NCBI RefSeq assembly: GCF_024362695.1
Contig: NC_065425.1
Location: 5,647,001-5,711,000, forward strand
DNA length: 64,000 nucleotides
Direction of reading: 5' to 3'
Source of the DNA: Pectinophora gossypiella
Taxonomy: Eukaryota > Arthropoda > Insecta > Lepidoptera > Gelechiidae
In this document: piece after piece, positions 22,456 through 32,860 of the stretch
Position numbering within the stretch: the first letter of the stretch is position 1
How the letters are laid out: the number at the start of each line of letters is the position of its first letter
The notes under the pieces: model-generated
What the model was told of the DNA's origin: nothing
Seen by the model: the letters and a program-made list of their open reading frames with translations, nothing else
The model's database searches: none
Translations under genes and position numbers: made by a program

Positions 22456-22702
22456 ATACCTATTTATTTTCTCATTTCACGTCTATTAATGGCAATATTT
22501 TTTCCTCTTTCCTAATTTAAGCGATTTGCTTTTACAAGTTATCCGAAGAAAGGAAAAACCAAATAAATATAAATGATTTGGTGACAGCTAACAAATATAA
22601 CATAACATACATGGCCTGTATATTAGCTAAGTTGCAAACGATTATGACATTCGACAGTGACAGTGATAAAAATGTATGGGATTGACATATGGTGACATTT
22701 CA

Positions 22703-23060
22703 TTTCCATATATTTTTATGACATTATAAGTATTATTACTTACCCACGGTTACTATCCAGGAACATTTTGCATTCGATAATTAATATCAGTAATTTCCTG
22801 ATCAAATTACTAGTAATATACACAGGATGTTAGTAACATTGTAACGTAAACATTGAGGGATGATTTAGACTATGATTCTGAGCTGACATGAAGTGGAATT
22901 TTCCGTCGCAAAATTATGGAACTGAAAATAATTTTAAAAAACACTAGAAAATTCATGAATTTTCCGATAGAGAATTCAACTAGATATCAACTCAGAAGCC
23001 TGATCTGAATCATCCCCCTCAGTATTCGATACGATGTCACTAACGCCCTGTATATGGGAT
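22703..23060. other. Palindrome spacer, 358 bp
   Basis: This is the unpaired centre between the arms. It equals 17929-18286 of the direct repeat. It consists of the MITE-2 interior and most of a MITE-1 copy (22822-23051), which is itself a fold-back. Confidence 0.85.
22822..23051. mobile_element. MITE-1, diverged copy in the spacer
   Basis: Same as 18048-18277 at offset 4774. Confidence 0.65.
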
Positions 23061-23307
23061 TGAAATGTCACCATATGTCAATCCCATACATTTTTATCAC
23101 TGTCACTGTCGAATGTCATAATCGTTTGCAACTTAGCTAATATACAGGCCATGTATGTTATGTTATATTTGTTAGCTGTCACCAAATCATTTATATTTAT
23201 TTGGTTTTTCCTTTCTTCGGATAACTTGTAAAAGCAAATCGCTTAAATTAGGAAAGAGGAAAAAATATTGCCATTAATAGACGTGAAATGAGAAAATAAA
23301 TAGGTAT

Positions 23308-23490
23308 ACAGGGTGTTAGTGACATCGAAACGAAAACTTTGGGGGATAATTCAGACCATGATTATGAATTGATATTAAGTAGAATTTTCCGTTGCAAAAG
23401 TATGGAACTGAAAGTAATTTAAAATACTTACTTAATATAAGGTCTGACTCATCCCCCTCAGTATTCTTTACGATGTCACTAACACCCTGT
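23308..23490. mobile_element. MITE-1 copy, inner right arm
   Basis: Matches 18534-18716 directly and 22273-22455 inverted. Confidence 0.75.
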
Positions 23491-24158
23491 ATAATAAATG
23501 AATGCTAGCGCACTAGGATGGGTAGTGTTAACTCCGGCCTCCTTGGTCGTCTTAGTTAATGGGCTGATGATGATGATGATTGTCATATTCATGTTCTGTT
23601 GCTTTTTTTTAATGTCAGTTACGTTCGATGTTAAAATCAGCTTATAATGTTTTGCTTTCTCGATCTTTTCATACGTATGCACTCTCAACAATAAACTGTG
23701 TGTGATGAGACAAATAATATTCCTTTTAGTGATATTCTCTCGGCCGATAGAATAACATTCAGTAGTATTACACAGTACAAACAAAGGAATTACAATCTAT
23801 GCTTATTTATGCTTTCAGAAATTATATGAATAAGTAACGTGAAATATTAAGTGCTTTTCGCGTAGGCGTATAGTTCTTTTAGCCAATCTTACATGGATAA
23901 CATAATATTATAAAAGCTCTTTGACTTTATATAAAGTCAATTTTATTTTTGGATTTTTAATGGAGCTTGGCGGGTCTTATTATATTAGCCGTATAAGTCA
24001 AATGCCGTGAGGTTAGTTACATACAAGTGGCTCTGCCCACCCAATTAGACATTACGAGTGTAAGTTCACATATTCAGCTAAGAACAGTGTATTTTTCGAT
24101 ATATATATATATATACATATATACATATAAGAAATATACATATAAGTTATATATACAT

Positions 24159-24485
24159 AACATAAACTGCCTATATACGTCCCACTGCTGGGCACAGGCC
24201 TCCCCTCAATCAACCGGAGGGGGTATGGAGCATACTCCATCACGCTGCTCCACTGCGGGTTGGTGGAGGTGTTTTTACGGCTAATAGCCGGGACCAACGG
24301 CTTAACGTGCCCTCCGAAGCACGGAATCATCTTACTTTTTCGGACAATCAGGTGATTCAAGCTTGAAAAGTCCTTACCAAACAAAGGACAGTCTCACAAA
24401 GTGATTTCGACAATGTCCCCATCGGGAATTGAACCCGGACCTCCAGATTGTGAGCCTAACGCTCTAACCACTAGACCACGGAGGC
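24159..24485 (-). mobile_element. SINE-A, full length, right arm
   Basis: Mirror of 21278-21604, with head at the right end and tail at the left. The encoded short frames are identical to those of the left arm. Confidence 0.85.
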
Positions 24486-24493
24486 TGTCCTGG

Positions 24494-24496
<3 letters not shown>

Positions 24497-24546
<50 letters not shown>
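24497..24546. repeat. TA microsatellite, right arm, 50 bp
   Basis: Partner of 21221-21266, longer by 4 bp. This shows the arms are not simply one sequence read twice without change. Confidence 0.9.
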
Positions 24547-24547
<1 letters not shown>

Positions 24548-24616
24548 CTTAATTTATATTACAACTTAATAATATAAGTATATATATTAAAATCAGCTAA
24601 GTATAAATTATTTAGT

Positions 24617-24704
24617 TTTTACATGAGCCATTTCAATAATAACCCTGACACTAGGGCTGCTGAGGTGGGCTATCCACCTTATAACCCACACGTTATAAAA
24701 AGAA
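24617..24704 (+). mobile_element. SINE-B tail, right arm
   Basis: Mirror of 21063-21150. Confidence 0.55.
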
Positions 24705-24771
24705 GGTTTAATAAATTTATTTTTGTATAGATCTGAACTTTTGTGTTTATTTTTGTATGCGTCAGTTCGAG

Positions 24772-24892
24772 CTTACACAGTTGGCTCGACTATTATAGAC
24801 GGCGATACGGCTCACCACCTATCACGTTGTTCTAATAGAAAGTTCGGTGATATGTGGGTACATAGTCTCTGTTTATTTTCAGACAACTTAAG
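24772..24892 (+). mobile_element. SINE-E fragment, right arm
   Basis: Mirror of 20875-20995. Confidence 0.6.
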
Positions 24893-26860
24893 TCCATAGA
24901 GTGTTAGTAACAATACCCTTAAAACTATGTTAGCAATTATCATTATAATAGGTAGGCAAGAAATATACAAAATAAACAAACATTTAGGTTAGTGGGACCG
25001 GCACCACTCGGTAGCCTCACCGACTTTTATATTATATTATGACATTGTTATGAAACTGAAAATAAGTTAGATGCTTGTATTTATTTGACGTTAGTGCTTA
25101 ACTAAGAGGAAAATGGGTCTGAGCGGTACTAATGTACAGTTCTAAACTACAAGGCACATCATATTGGCAGATGCTGTGAATACGGTGTAGGGCGCGAAAG
25201 AAAGCGGAGTTCACCTTTTCCAGATATTTTTTCTGCTAAAGAGGTTTTTCTACGGCCGTCTGGAAAAAAACCAGTAGAGGCCGCTAGTATAGATGTAAAT
25301 TGCCTTGTGTATCGTTTTAAATTGCTTCTCGTATGTCTGTGCAATAAATGCAATAAAGCATATTTGTTTGATTTATAAATTGAAGTTTTAACAAATTATA
25401 CCCAAACATAACTGGCGAGAAGTGGATGTATATATCCGTCAAGCGGGCGCGCGTAGTCGAATCGACCGCGCTTAGTACATTTTCGTTCATATTATAATTA
25501 TTACCTATTACATTTATTTGTCACTTTTAGTAGCCTGTCGCTATGTCATTGGGAGTAAAACAAAGAATAAACCGTGGCTCGGGTCGCTCCCACCACTCTA
25601 CAGATCGCAATGTTTTAGTCCCGGTGCAGACAGATGCGGTGGAAATCCAAGCACTTTTCGGATTATGATACATAGCGGGATCCTTGAAAATATCACACGT
25701 TAATTTGAATTAGGTAACAAATAAATAAATAATTATTGAATAATTAGTGCCTTAATTCCTTTATACATCCCAAACGTCTTTTCGGTTACGCGCGCCCGCT
25801 CCCGTTATATAAGATGCAGTCTTGGTGCTATGTATAAATTGTTTTTGATACAATTTATACATTTACCTTTGTGTTAGAATCTAAACTCTGAAATTAGTGT
25901 AATTAGTGGTCTTTTCGAATTGATTTGATTTGTTTTTTTTTTCGTATTTCTTTATCATACCTTTTGGATTTTTTACGTTTTCTTGAATGTAAATATTTTG
26001 TTAAATGAAGTTTTAATAATAATAATATACCATTCTATATAATGTCCGCAACAAAAAAAGATACAATATTAAATACCTACATAAATGTATAAATACGAGT
26101 AATAATATTAACAGATATTTCGGTCTCGAGATACCAGGTACATATCGCAGCCCGCCCACTTCATAGCTGCAATCGAACTGCTCGCTTTGAACAGTTTGCA
26201 CCATCGAACTATCGAACGTAGTCACAACGTAGTTTCGTAACAAGCAGGTTATATTGTATGTTATCTAATATATAGGTATAGCGCGCCAAAAACTTTTTTG
26301 TAGATAATATAATAATATTCAATACCGCTTACCCGCATTGGCTATCTATTTGTTGTCTGAATTATTACTATTTCCTACGCAACTTATTCAAGTTTTCAAA
26401 AATATATGAAAAAGTAAATTGAATTTACAATAAAACATTTAATTTGTAAAGATATGAACTCGGTCAAGTTGTTCTCAAGTTATGACAAAATCAAGGGAAA
26501 TGGGTAGATTACTTTATACTTATATTGGTTATAAACTAAATAAATATACATTGTCCTATCGTTCAAGTCCGAGTGTTCGACAAATCGTGGGTAAGTATAA
26601 AGTAGTATCGTTAACGATATCGTCTCCACGTGTCATCTGAGACGATGTGAATGCGATCGTTATAGACGATCAATCGTAATCTCTCTTCACAATATATCAA
26701 CACCAATATTGTCTATAATAAGTCAGGTCAAATAAAAACGTCTTCCATTCATCGTTATAGTTGGACACAGATGATCACTAAAGTGAATAAAAATAAGTTC
26801 GATTTGCTTGTGTTGTTTTAAACCCGAAATGCAATTTGTGATAGTTGAGAATGTAGAAGT
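24893..26860. other. Unassigned sequence in the right arm
   Basis: Mirror of the unassigned left-arm stretch. No recognisable gene. Confidence 0.4.
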
Positions 26861-26862
26861 TA

Positions 26863-26891
26863 CGAGGGGAGGTCAAAAAGTTCGCGGAATG
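26863..26891 (+). repeat. Mariner terminal inverted repeat, transposase 3' side
   Basis: Starts cgaggggaggtc and ends ggaatg. It pairs with 28129-28157. Transposase is expected to bind here. Confidence 0.9.
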
Positions 26892-26922
26892 AGGGGGAAG
26901 GGGGTCGAAATTAAACACGAAA

Positions 26923-27978
26923 CTATTTTTCCTTTTCAATATATTCTCCCTTAACCTTAACACATTTTCCGGATCTATCAAATAATTTGTTTATTCCATC
27001 ATAAAAAAAAGATTTCTCTTTGCTGTCAAAATAGGCCGAAATTGCAGACTTGACTTCTTCATCATCGCCAAATTTTCGTCCACGCAGTTCCTTTTTCATT
27101 TTTGGGAACAAATAATAATCGCTGGGGGCCAAGTCTGGACTGTAAGGCGGGTGGTTTAATTTTTCGAACCCGCATCGGTGAATGGCAGCCGTCGCAACAT
27201 GGCACGTGTGGACGGGTGCGTTGTCGTGCAAAAGGAGCACACCTCTTGACAGCTTTCCTCTTCTTTTTTCCTTGATAGCCTCTTTCAATCTATCCAGTAA
27301 AGAAGCGTAGTAATGTCCCGTTATAGTCACACCACGATCTTTATAATCAATCAGCAAAATACCTTCTGTATCCCAAAAAATAGTGGCCATGATCTTTCCG
27401 GCCGATTGTGACACCTTAAACTTCTTTGGAGGAGGTGTGCCTTTTTTATGCCACTGCATCGACTCTTGCTTCGACTCAGGTTCATAGTGGTGAACCCAGG
27501 TTTCATCTCCAGTAACAATCCGGGCCATAACTTCTTCCTTATTCTCTCCACAGAGCTCTAAAAACTGGCGAGAACACTCGACACGCTCGCTTTTTTGAAG
27601 TGGCGTGAGCATTCTTGGAACCCATCTTGCGCTGACCTTAGTCATCCCAAGATGTTGATGTAGGATATTTAAAATACTTGTTTCGGATACACCGACCATT
27701 GCTGCAAGCTGCTTCTTCTTCAAGCGGGTATCTTCTAATACAAGTTTCTCTACTTTTTCGATGATTTCCGGTGTGGTGGCCTCAATGGGCCGTCCGGAGC
27801 GGGGGTCATCTTCAATCGACTCTCTTCCTTGCTTGAAAAGACTATGCCACTTGTAAACCATGGTTTTACCAGGGGCAGAGTCCGCGTAAACTGCTAACAG
27901 CTCTTGAAAAATCGTCTGAGCGGATTTTCCTTGCTTGGTGAGGAACTTAATGACGGCGCGGTGTTCAATTTTCTCCAT
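26923..27978 (-). CDS. Mariner transposase, intact
   Basis: This 351-residue protein has the usual mariner size. The N-terminal third (residues about 1-110) has the paired helix-turn-helix DNA-binding layout, with Asp-Pro-Arg-Ser-Gly-Arg-Pro (58-64) as the linker motif. A Trp-Val-Pro-Arg-Met-Leu-Thr segment follows at 119-125, in the place of the family WVPHEL motif. The catalytic triad is complete: Asp158 in Thr-Gly-Asp-Glu-Thr-Trp, Asp252 in His-Asp-Asn-Ala-Pro, and Asp287 after Tyr-Ser-Pro-Asp-Leu-Ala-Pro-Ser. With 34 residues between the last two, it is a DD34D mariner rather than a DD34E Tc1. No stop or frameshift is present. The start is the first ATG of the frame, 179 bp inside the element end. 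It acts in the nucleus on its own TIRs. Whether it is active cannot be told from sequence. The small frame at 27351-27551 is a shadow. Confidence 0.95.
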   Translation of the reverse strand: MEKIEHRAVIKFLTKQGKSAQTIFQELLAVYADSAPGKTMVYKWHSLFKQGRESIEDDPRSGRPIEATTPEIIEKVEKLVLEDTRLKKKQLAAMVGVSETSILNILHQHLGMTKVSARWVPRMLTPLQKSERVECSRQFLELCGENKEEVMARIVTGDETWVHHYEPESKQESMQWHKKGTPPPKKFKVSQSAGKIMATIFWDTEGILLIDYKDRGVTITGHYYASLLDRLKEAIKEKRRGKLSRGVLLLHDNAPVHTCHVATAAIHRCGFEKLNHPPYSPDLAPSDYYLFPKMKKELRGRKFGDDEEVKSAISAYFDSKEKSFFYDGINKLFDRSGKCVKVKGEYIEKEK

Positions 27979-28128
27979 ATTCGCTGAGTTCTTCCCGATT
28001 CACTTGTTTGCTGGTCGATAGTTCAAACGTTAATGACCCGATTTGCTTCAAACTTGGTACATATACTGTTAATGAGGTGTGCAACTAGCGGCTACCTGTA
28101 CGAGCAAACCAACCCCCTCCAACCCCTC

Positions 28129-28157
28129 CATTCCGCGAACTTTTTGACCTCCCCTCG
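28129..28157 (-). repeat. Mariner terminal inverted repeat, promoter side
   Basis: Reads cattccgcgaac to cctcccctcg on the plus strand and is the exact inverse of 26863-26891. Confidence 0.9.
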
Positions 28158-28287
28158 TACATTCAAATTCATAACGAATATAGCAGAACTGAACAGCGGA
28201 AAAATACGAATAATAATTCCTACAAGGAAATGGTATGTCAAAATGAAATTCATAGCTTAAATTGAAATTTATATTTCCAAAAGATTT

Positions 28288-28759
28288 CCATGAGGTATTT
28301 TTCATATCCAACACTTTTGTGAAAGCTTTACCGCTTACCTTTGTGCGCTATAAACGGCATATCTTTTATGTAACTATTTTTGTTTGCACAATTGTGTATT
28401 GTGGATACCATCCAACATTCTGTGTTTGTTCTGGTATTAAGTAGCATATTTTATTACAAAAAAGCTTACTTTGCTTAATCTCTTCTGTAGCCGTAACATG
28501 CTAACGCGCGCGACGCGACAATCGGATAGTTTCTATTTAGTCAAATCAGTTACTTTTACTAACACAAATATCTGATTACTTACCGAAAAAACCTTTTTAG
28601 TGATTGTAATAGATTTACAAAAATATTTTTCTTTTACTAAACGTCAAGCGAAGAAATGAGGAACACACACACAACACTTTTGAAACACTTTTGATTTTTT
28701 TTGATTTTTGATTTTTGAGGTATGTAAGTACAACGGTTACATGCGTAAAAAAAAAATAT
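28288..28759. other. No recognisable gene
   Basis: Unique sequence immediately outside the palindrome. No feature supported. Confidence 0.5.
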
Positions 28760-29265
28760 GTTGCTTTGTGTGATGCTCTGTCGCGGGGCCACCACCTCCA
28801 ATTCAGTTGAAGACGATATAGATTAATGTACGTACCATGGACATAGTGTACGTGAAAAGATTTTATGTGTACATGATATAATAAGAAAACAACAAATTAA
28901 AGTGGCTTCGCTGCATAGCTCCCCAGCGGAGCCACTCAGTATGATTACTTCTAGGTTATTTATTCCCTAATTTTAAATACATGTTTACTATATTATTTTA
29001 CCATGTACACATAATCTATTCACGTACGGTCACGAGCATTAATATGTTTACACTTTGGTACCATGTCACATTAACTTTTTTGAGAAATTGAACTGTAAGT
29101 CTCACTAAATGTCAAATATGTTAGTGCGACAGAGTCCTAAAGTAGGTAACATTATATTGCTCATGACTGTACACTATGTACATGGTACGTACATTAATCT
29201 ATATCGTCTTCAACTGAATTGGAGGTGGTGGTCCCGCGACAAAACAGCACACGTTGCTTTCTCGC
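28760..29265. mobile_element. Fold-back element with a nested MITE
   Basis: The left arm (about 28760-28886) and right arm (about 28992-29265, interrupted) are inverted copies. Shared words are 'ccaccacctccaattcagtt', 'gaagacgatatagattaatg' and 'tgtacgtaccatg'. The right arm is broken by a 143 bp MITE-3 at 29027-29169; the left arm reads straight through the same point ('gtgtacgtgaa'). A small hairpin (28901-28913 with 28924-28936) lies in the middle. Confidence 0.7.
29027..29169. mobile_element. MITE-3 copy with TA duplication
   Basis: Ends 'cggtcacgagcattaatatg' and 'tatattgctcatgactg' are inverted repeats. TA lies on both sides (29025-29026, 29170-29171), as expected for a Tc1/mariner-mobilised MITE. 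Another copy is at 43882-44023. Confidence 0.8.
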
Positions 29266-29787
29266 CGTTACTAAACATTAAAGTTTATTAGGTTTCTTAT
29301 AGGGGTGCGCCTGTAATGGTGATGTGTTTGTATTGCTACATACTATATTATAATTTAATAACTGTTAATGATCGTGACATATGTCACTTGTGGGACGTGG
29401 AACGTCACTACAAGGGGGCAGCGGGAGGCGAGGAAGACTCCAGCGCCGCCATATTCGGGATTGGACGGCAACAACGAACGCGCGTAACGGGCGCGTCGTC
29501 CTAACGTCAAAATGACGACTTTTATATTCAATTTGTAATTTCTTATTAATTCATTATAAATATGTGAAGTTGTTACTGGCGCTTTTACTTTATGAAGAAC
29601 CCCAAACCACCTGTCTCATCGGCATAAGAAGCTGCGGCAGCGACTCTTCCCTGCGGGACTGGAGCGAGAGGAGAGCGTCGGCAGAGCGGTCGAGGCGGGC
29701 CTTAACAATAACTAATAAATATGTATTTATTAAGTGCTATAGGTATTCAGGTAGCTAGGTCTAAAGAAACTAATCAGTTACACTGTG
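29266..29787. other. No recognisable gene; GC-richer patches
   Basis: 29400-29510 and 29620-29705 are richer in G and C than the neighbours. Short plus frames (29316-29504, 29564-29758) carry no motif, so I do not call them genes. Confidence 0.4.
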
Positions 29788-29934
29788 CAGTCATGAGCAA
29801 TTGCATCCTTAGAACTCTGCCACACTAACAAATTTGACATTAAGTGAGCCATAGAGTTTCATATGTCAAAAAAGTTAATGTGACATGGTACTAATGTGTA
29901 TGTATAATATTATTACTTTAATGCTCGTAGTCAC
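29788..29934. mobile_element. MITE-3, diverged copy
   Basis: 'cagtcatgagcaatt' at the start, 'aaaaagttaatgtgacatgg' in the middle and 'taatgctcgtagtcac' at the end match MITE-3 with decay. The flanking TA is lost on the left. Confidence 0.65.
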
Positions 29935-30307
29935 AAGCCTAAGAACTCGTCAGAATATAATAAAAGTTTTTTCAAACATTCAGAGTTCATAAATCTTCGC
30001 TATCAAACGTACCCTTATCTGTTCCAAAACATTAACCCTGGTTCTGATAATACAGAATAAAACGAATTCGTTCTCTTGCTTGCATTAACATGTTTTTTTA
30101 GAGCCTTTTATAGGTTTAATCTTGGATTTCACTAAGCTGATCATGAGCATCGGATTATGGACTAACTAATCATATTATTAAGTGAAATTACGTATGCATT
30201 TTTTTATTTACCTTTAAGGGACGTCACTTTTAAGGATCGATGTGCCAATAATAATAATGAACGTCATTCAAAGCACAAAACAACAAAATTAATCATCATC
30301 ATCATCT
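29935..30307. other. No recognisable gene
   Basis: Nothing in this interval can be assigned. Confidence 0.5.
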
Positions 30308-30566
30308 CCCTAGGATCCACTTACCTAACCTGAAGATTTGACAGGTCCATTTTTTTATAGAAGCGGCTGCCTGTCTGACCTTCCAACCCGCGAAGGGAAA
30401 ACCAGCCCAACATAGGTTAGGTCACATACCTCCGAAATACATTTCTCCGGAATGTGGGTTTCTTCACGATGTTTTCCTCCATCGCCGAGCACGTAATAAT
30501 TATTTATGATCCAAACATGAATTCCAAAACAAATTCGATAATCATTGAATTAGGCCTGTGATTATG
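30308..30566 (-). mobile_element. SINE-D, most of the body
   Basis: 'ttacctaacctgaagatttg', 'aacataggttaggtcacata', 'gatccaaacatgaattcc' and 'attgaattaggcctgtg' follow the SINE-D order seen at 3300-3830. The head is lost beyond 30566. A catcatcat run lies just before it. Confidence 0.7.
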
Positions 30567-31678
30567 TCTTGCTGGACATAAAAATTAAAAAAGAAATTTA
30601 CGTTCACGTCAGTTAAGTTGGATTAACCTCTCATATGCCGAGATACCAGACACAATAGATTTTACATTGTGTCTGGTCGAGATCCGCGTTCCGCCGTTCG
30701 AAAGATTAAAAGTAAAAAAGGCTTTTTGATACCGAAATTTTTTATCTTTCCAGTGACGATAAAAAAGTTCTGCAATTATATAGATTTGTCGTTTAGTTGC
30801 TTGCAGTAAGAAAATCTATTAGCCCTTTTAAAGAACCTGAAGCGAAGAAAGCTGAAGTCAAGCTCCAACATAAGTTTTCGCGAGATAAAATGTCTGGAAT
30901 CGCTCACCTCTTGTTTCTATTTGCTTGGTTCCGACACTCGCTCGGCACACTTGCTTTCACTCACCTAGGATAAAGTGAAGATTATCTACTTAGCTTAGAA
31001 TACTTATGTAATAATATTTATAAATTAAGTATGATTTATAACTGTGACAAGTCACAAAGATAATATCGTTCTTCCCACTCAAACTTTTATATTTTCATCT
31101 TTAAATGTGTAATGTGTATGCAATAAGTACCTAATATAAACAGTACATAAAAAACAGATAATATTCATTAAATCAATAGATGCTCATATTATCAAATTTT
31201 GTTAATTCATTTATTCAATGATAATTATTAATTATATAATACTGCTAGGTTAGTATGAGATAATATTGAGTGTTGTGCTAATAAAATATTTTATAACAAC
31301 AGATGAAATGAGTTTTGTAGATAAAAAAATGATTAAGCATGAAGTAACTTCTGCTACGAGCTACGCTGCTACATACCCGCTACGAACCGTAGCACTTGTA
31401 TTGTGTAGTCAACTACTTCCATTCTTTATAACAACTAACGCCATCTAGAGATTTTCCGGAGTACTGTTATTGTAAGTTAAGAAAGGTTTTGCTAGAGAAC
31501 GAGGGTCCGTACCCTCCCTGTACAGATTGAGGGTTGAAACTTACCATTGAAGAGACGCAACCGTTCGACTTAGTAGTTTCACCTGGTTTCTACAGATGGC
31601 GCTATAAAAATATAATCTGTTGATCACCGTATAAACATATCCATAAGATATTTTATGTAACTTCATATACCTAAACAA
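30567..31678. other. No recognisable gene
   Basis: About 1.1 kb of AT-rich sequence. There is a short inverted pair, 'cagacacaatagatttta' with 'cattgtgtctg', near 30647-30677. Nothing else supported. Confidence 0.45.
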
Positions 31679-31982
31679 CAGCTGTGGTCTAGGTGATAGT
31701 CGCGTTATGCTCACGGTCTGGAAGTCCGGGTTCGATTCTCGATGGGGACATTGTCAAAATCATTTTGTGAGCTTGTCCTTTGATTGGCATGAACATTGCA
31801 AGCTTGAATTACCTGATTGATCGAAAAAAAAATGATTCGTAAGGTGCATTAATTTTTAACCGTAAAAACACCCCCACCAACCCGCAATGGAGCAGCGTGA
31901 TGGAGTATGCTCCATATCCCCTTCGGTTGATTAAGGAGAAGCCTGTGCCCAGCTGTAGGACGTATATAATCTGTTTACGTTT
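31679..31982 (+). mobile_element. SINE-A, diverged
   Basis: The head 'ctgtggtctaggtgatagtc' and B box 'ccgggttcgattctcgatgg' are followed by the SINE-A body and a 'cctgtgcccagctgtagga' tail. Confidence 0.75.
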
Positions 31983-32057
31983 ATATACGTACAAAGCAGG
32001 TCACCTTCTATTTCTTCTCAGAAAATTCTACTGAAATTATACTTATAACAGCGCTTT

Positions 32058-32062
32058 ACCGT
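32058..32062. repeat. BEL/Pao target duplication, left copy
   Basis: accgt, repeated exactly at 39146-39150. Five bases fits the BEL/Pao superfamily. Confidence 0.85.
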
Positions 32063-32711
32063 TGAAAGGGCGTGTAAATAGCCCAATCTTGGATGGGTGA
32101 TTTACCCTAGTAAAAATTTTAAGATTATGTGGATTGCTTCAAGTAACACAAACAGACTCCCGTGCAAGTACAAAGCCACTCACTCACCTGCTTTGACAAA
32201 GTGCCGCCTTCTAGCTGCAGGAGGCGAAGATTCGACTCCTCTTCAAAGTAATTTTAAAGAAAACTCGTCGCACAGTCACAGCGAGTCACAGCGTGGAAGT
32301 CGGTGACGAAAAAGTCAGGAAGATTGCGAGGTACCTCGTATAATAACACTTTACACACACGAGCACAAGTTTATAAAGTTATTTGAAAGAAATCCGGTGG
32401 GTTTTTTAGTCAAAGAACACTAAAAATATTTATTTATTTGACGGAGCTAAAAATTATGCAGCCGCCATGAAGCCGACGAACAATTCGAGAGGGGGCCGCG
32501 TCGATCACGACCAATCAGCACGCAGTTTTTCATTGGAAAATGGTGTAACTAGCGCCACCTCTGCGAGCCATCCAGCAACACTCGCTACTCACGGTCAAGC
32601 GAGCGCCGTGCACAAACAGCGGGAATCTCAAATGTTTTTACTCGAAGCAATCAGAACACACATATTTAATTTTAATAATTAAATAAATACAAACTTAATG
32701 GTGCTTAACCA
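32063..32711 (-). repeat. BEL/Pao 3' LTR (relative to the element)
   Basis: This 649 bp repeat matches 38497-39145 at a constant offset of 6434. I see no difference between the copies, and the frames inside them are identical. On the element strand it starts TGGTTAAG and ends CCCTTTCA, so it has the usual TG...CA ends. It would supply the polyadenylation site of the genomic RNA. Confidence 0.95.
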
Positions 32712-32730
32712 TGCTCCCCGGGTTGAAAGG
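32712..32730 (-). promoter_or_regulatory. Candidate polypurine tract region
   Basis: On the element strand the bases just before the 3' LTR read ccggggagca. It is a short purine run in the position where plus-strand priming should start. The call rests on position. Confidence 0.4.
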
Positions 32731-32860
32731 TCGCAGAACTTTCAAGAAACATTGAAGATAAAATAATTTTGGTGGCAAGTTAACAGAGAATGTTGAGGTT
32801 TTTAAAGGCTAAATTATGTTATATTAAATATATATACTACTATAAGTAATGTAGATTTAA

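Larger units (their letters stand above)
18777..22702 (+). repeat. Left arm of a large palindrome
   Basis: This 3926 bp arm is the reverse complement of 23061-28287 once the mariner insertion is removed. Paired coordinates add to 45763 near the centre and 45767 outside the TA microsatellite, the only length difference I found (4 bp). Five pairs of translated frames are identical between the arms, so identity is close to 100 percent. The arm holds SINE-A, a SINE-B piece, a SINE-E piece, a TA microsatellite and about 2 kb of otherwise unassigned sequence. Confidence 0.9.
26863..28157 (-). mobile_element. Complete mariner element
   Basis: The element is 1295 bp with terminal inverted repeats that are identical for about 29 bp at both ends, starting cgaggggaggtcaaaaag. 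It is flanked by TA at 26861-26862 and 28158-28159, the standard mariner target duplication. It holds one intact transposase gene and nothing else. The left palindrome arm shows the same site without the element, so the insertion is precise and later than (or absent from the source of) the other arm. Mariner elements move by cut and paste. Confidence 0.95.
23061..28287 (-). repeat. Right arm of the palindrome, carrying mariner
   Basis: The arm is 5227 bp including 1297 bp added by mariner plus its duplicated TA. Without that it is 3930 bp, against 3926 bp in the left arm. The outer end is at 28287 (ccaaaagattt); beyond it the sequence (ccatgaggta) has no partner on the left. Confidence 0.9.

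Noticed and set aside
18777..28287. A single giant terminal-inverted-repeat transposon (Maverick-like)
   Set aside because: The arms meet around a 358 bp MITE spacer, contain no integrase, polymerase or capsid-like frames, and lack a target duplication at 18776 and 28288.
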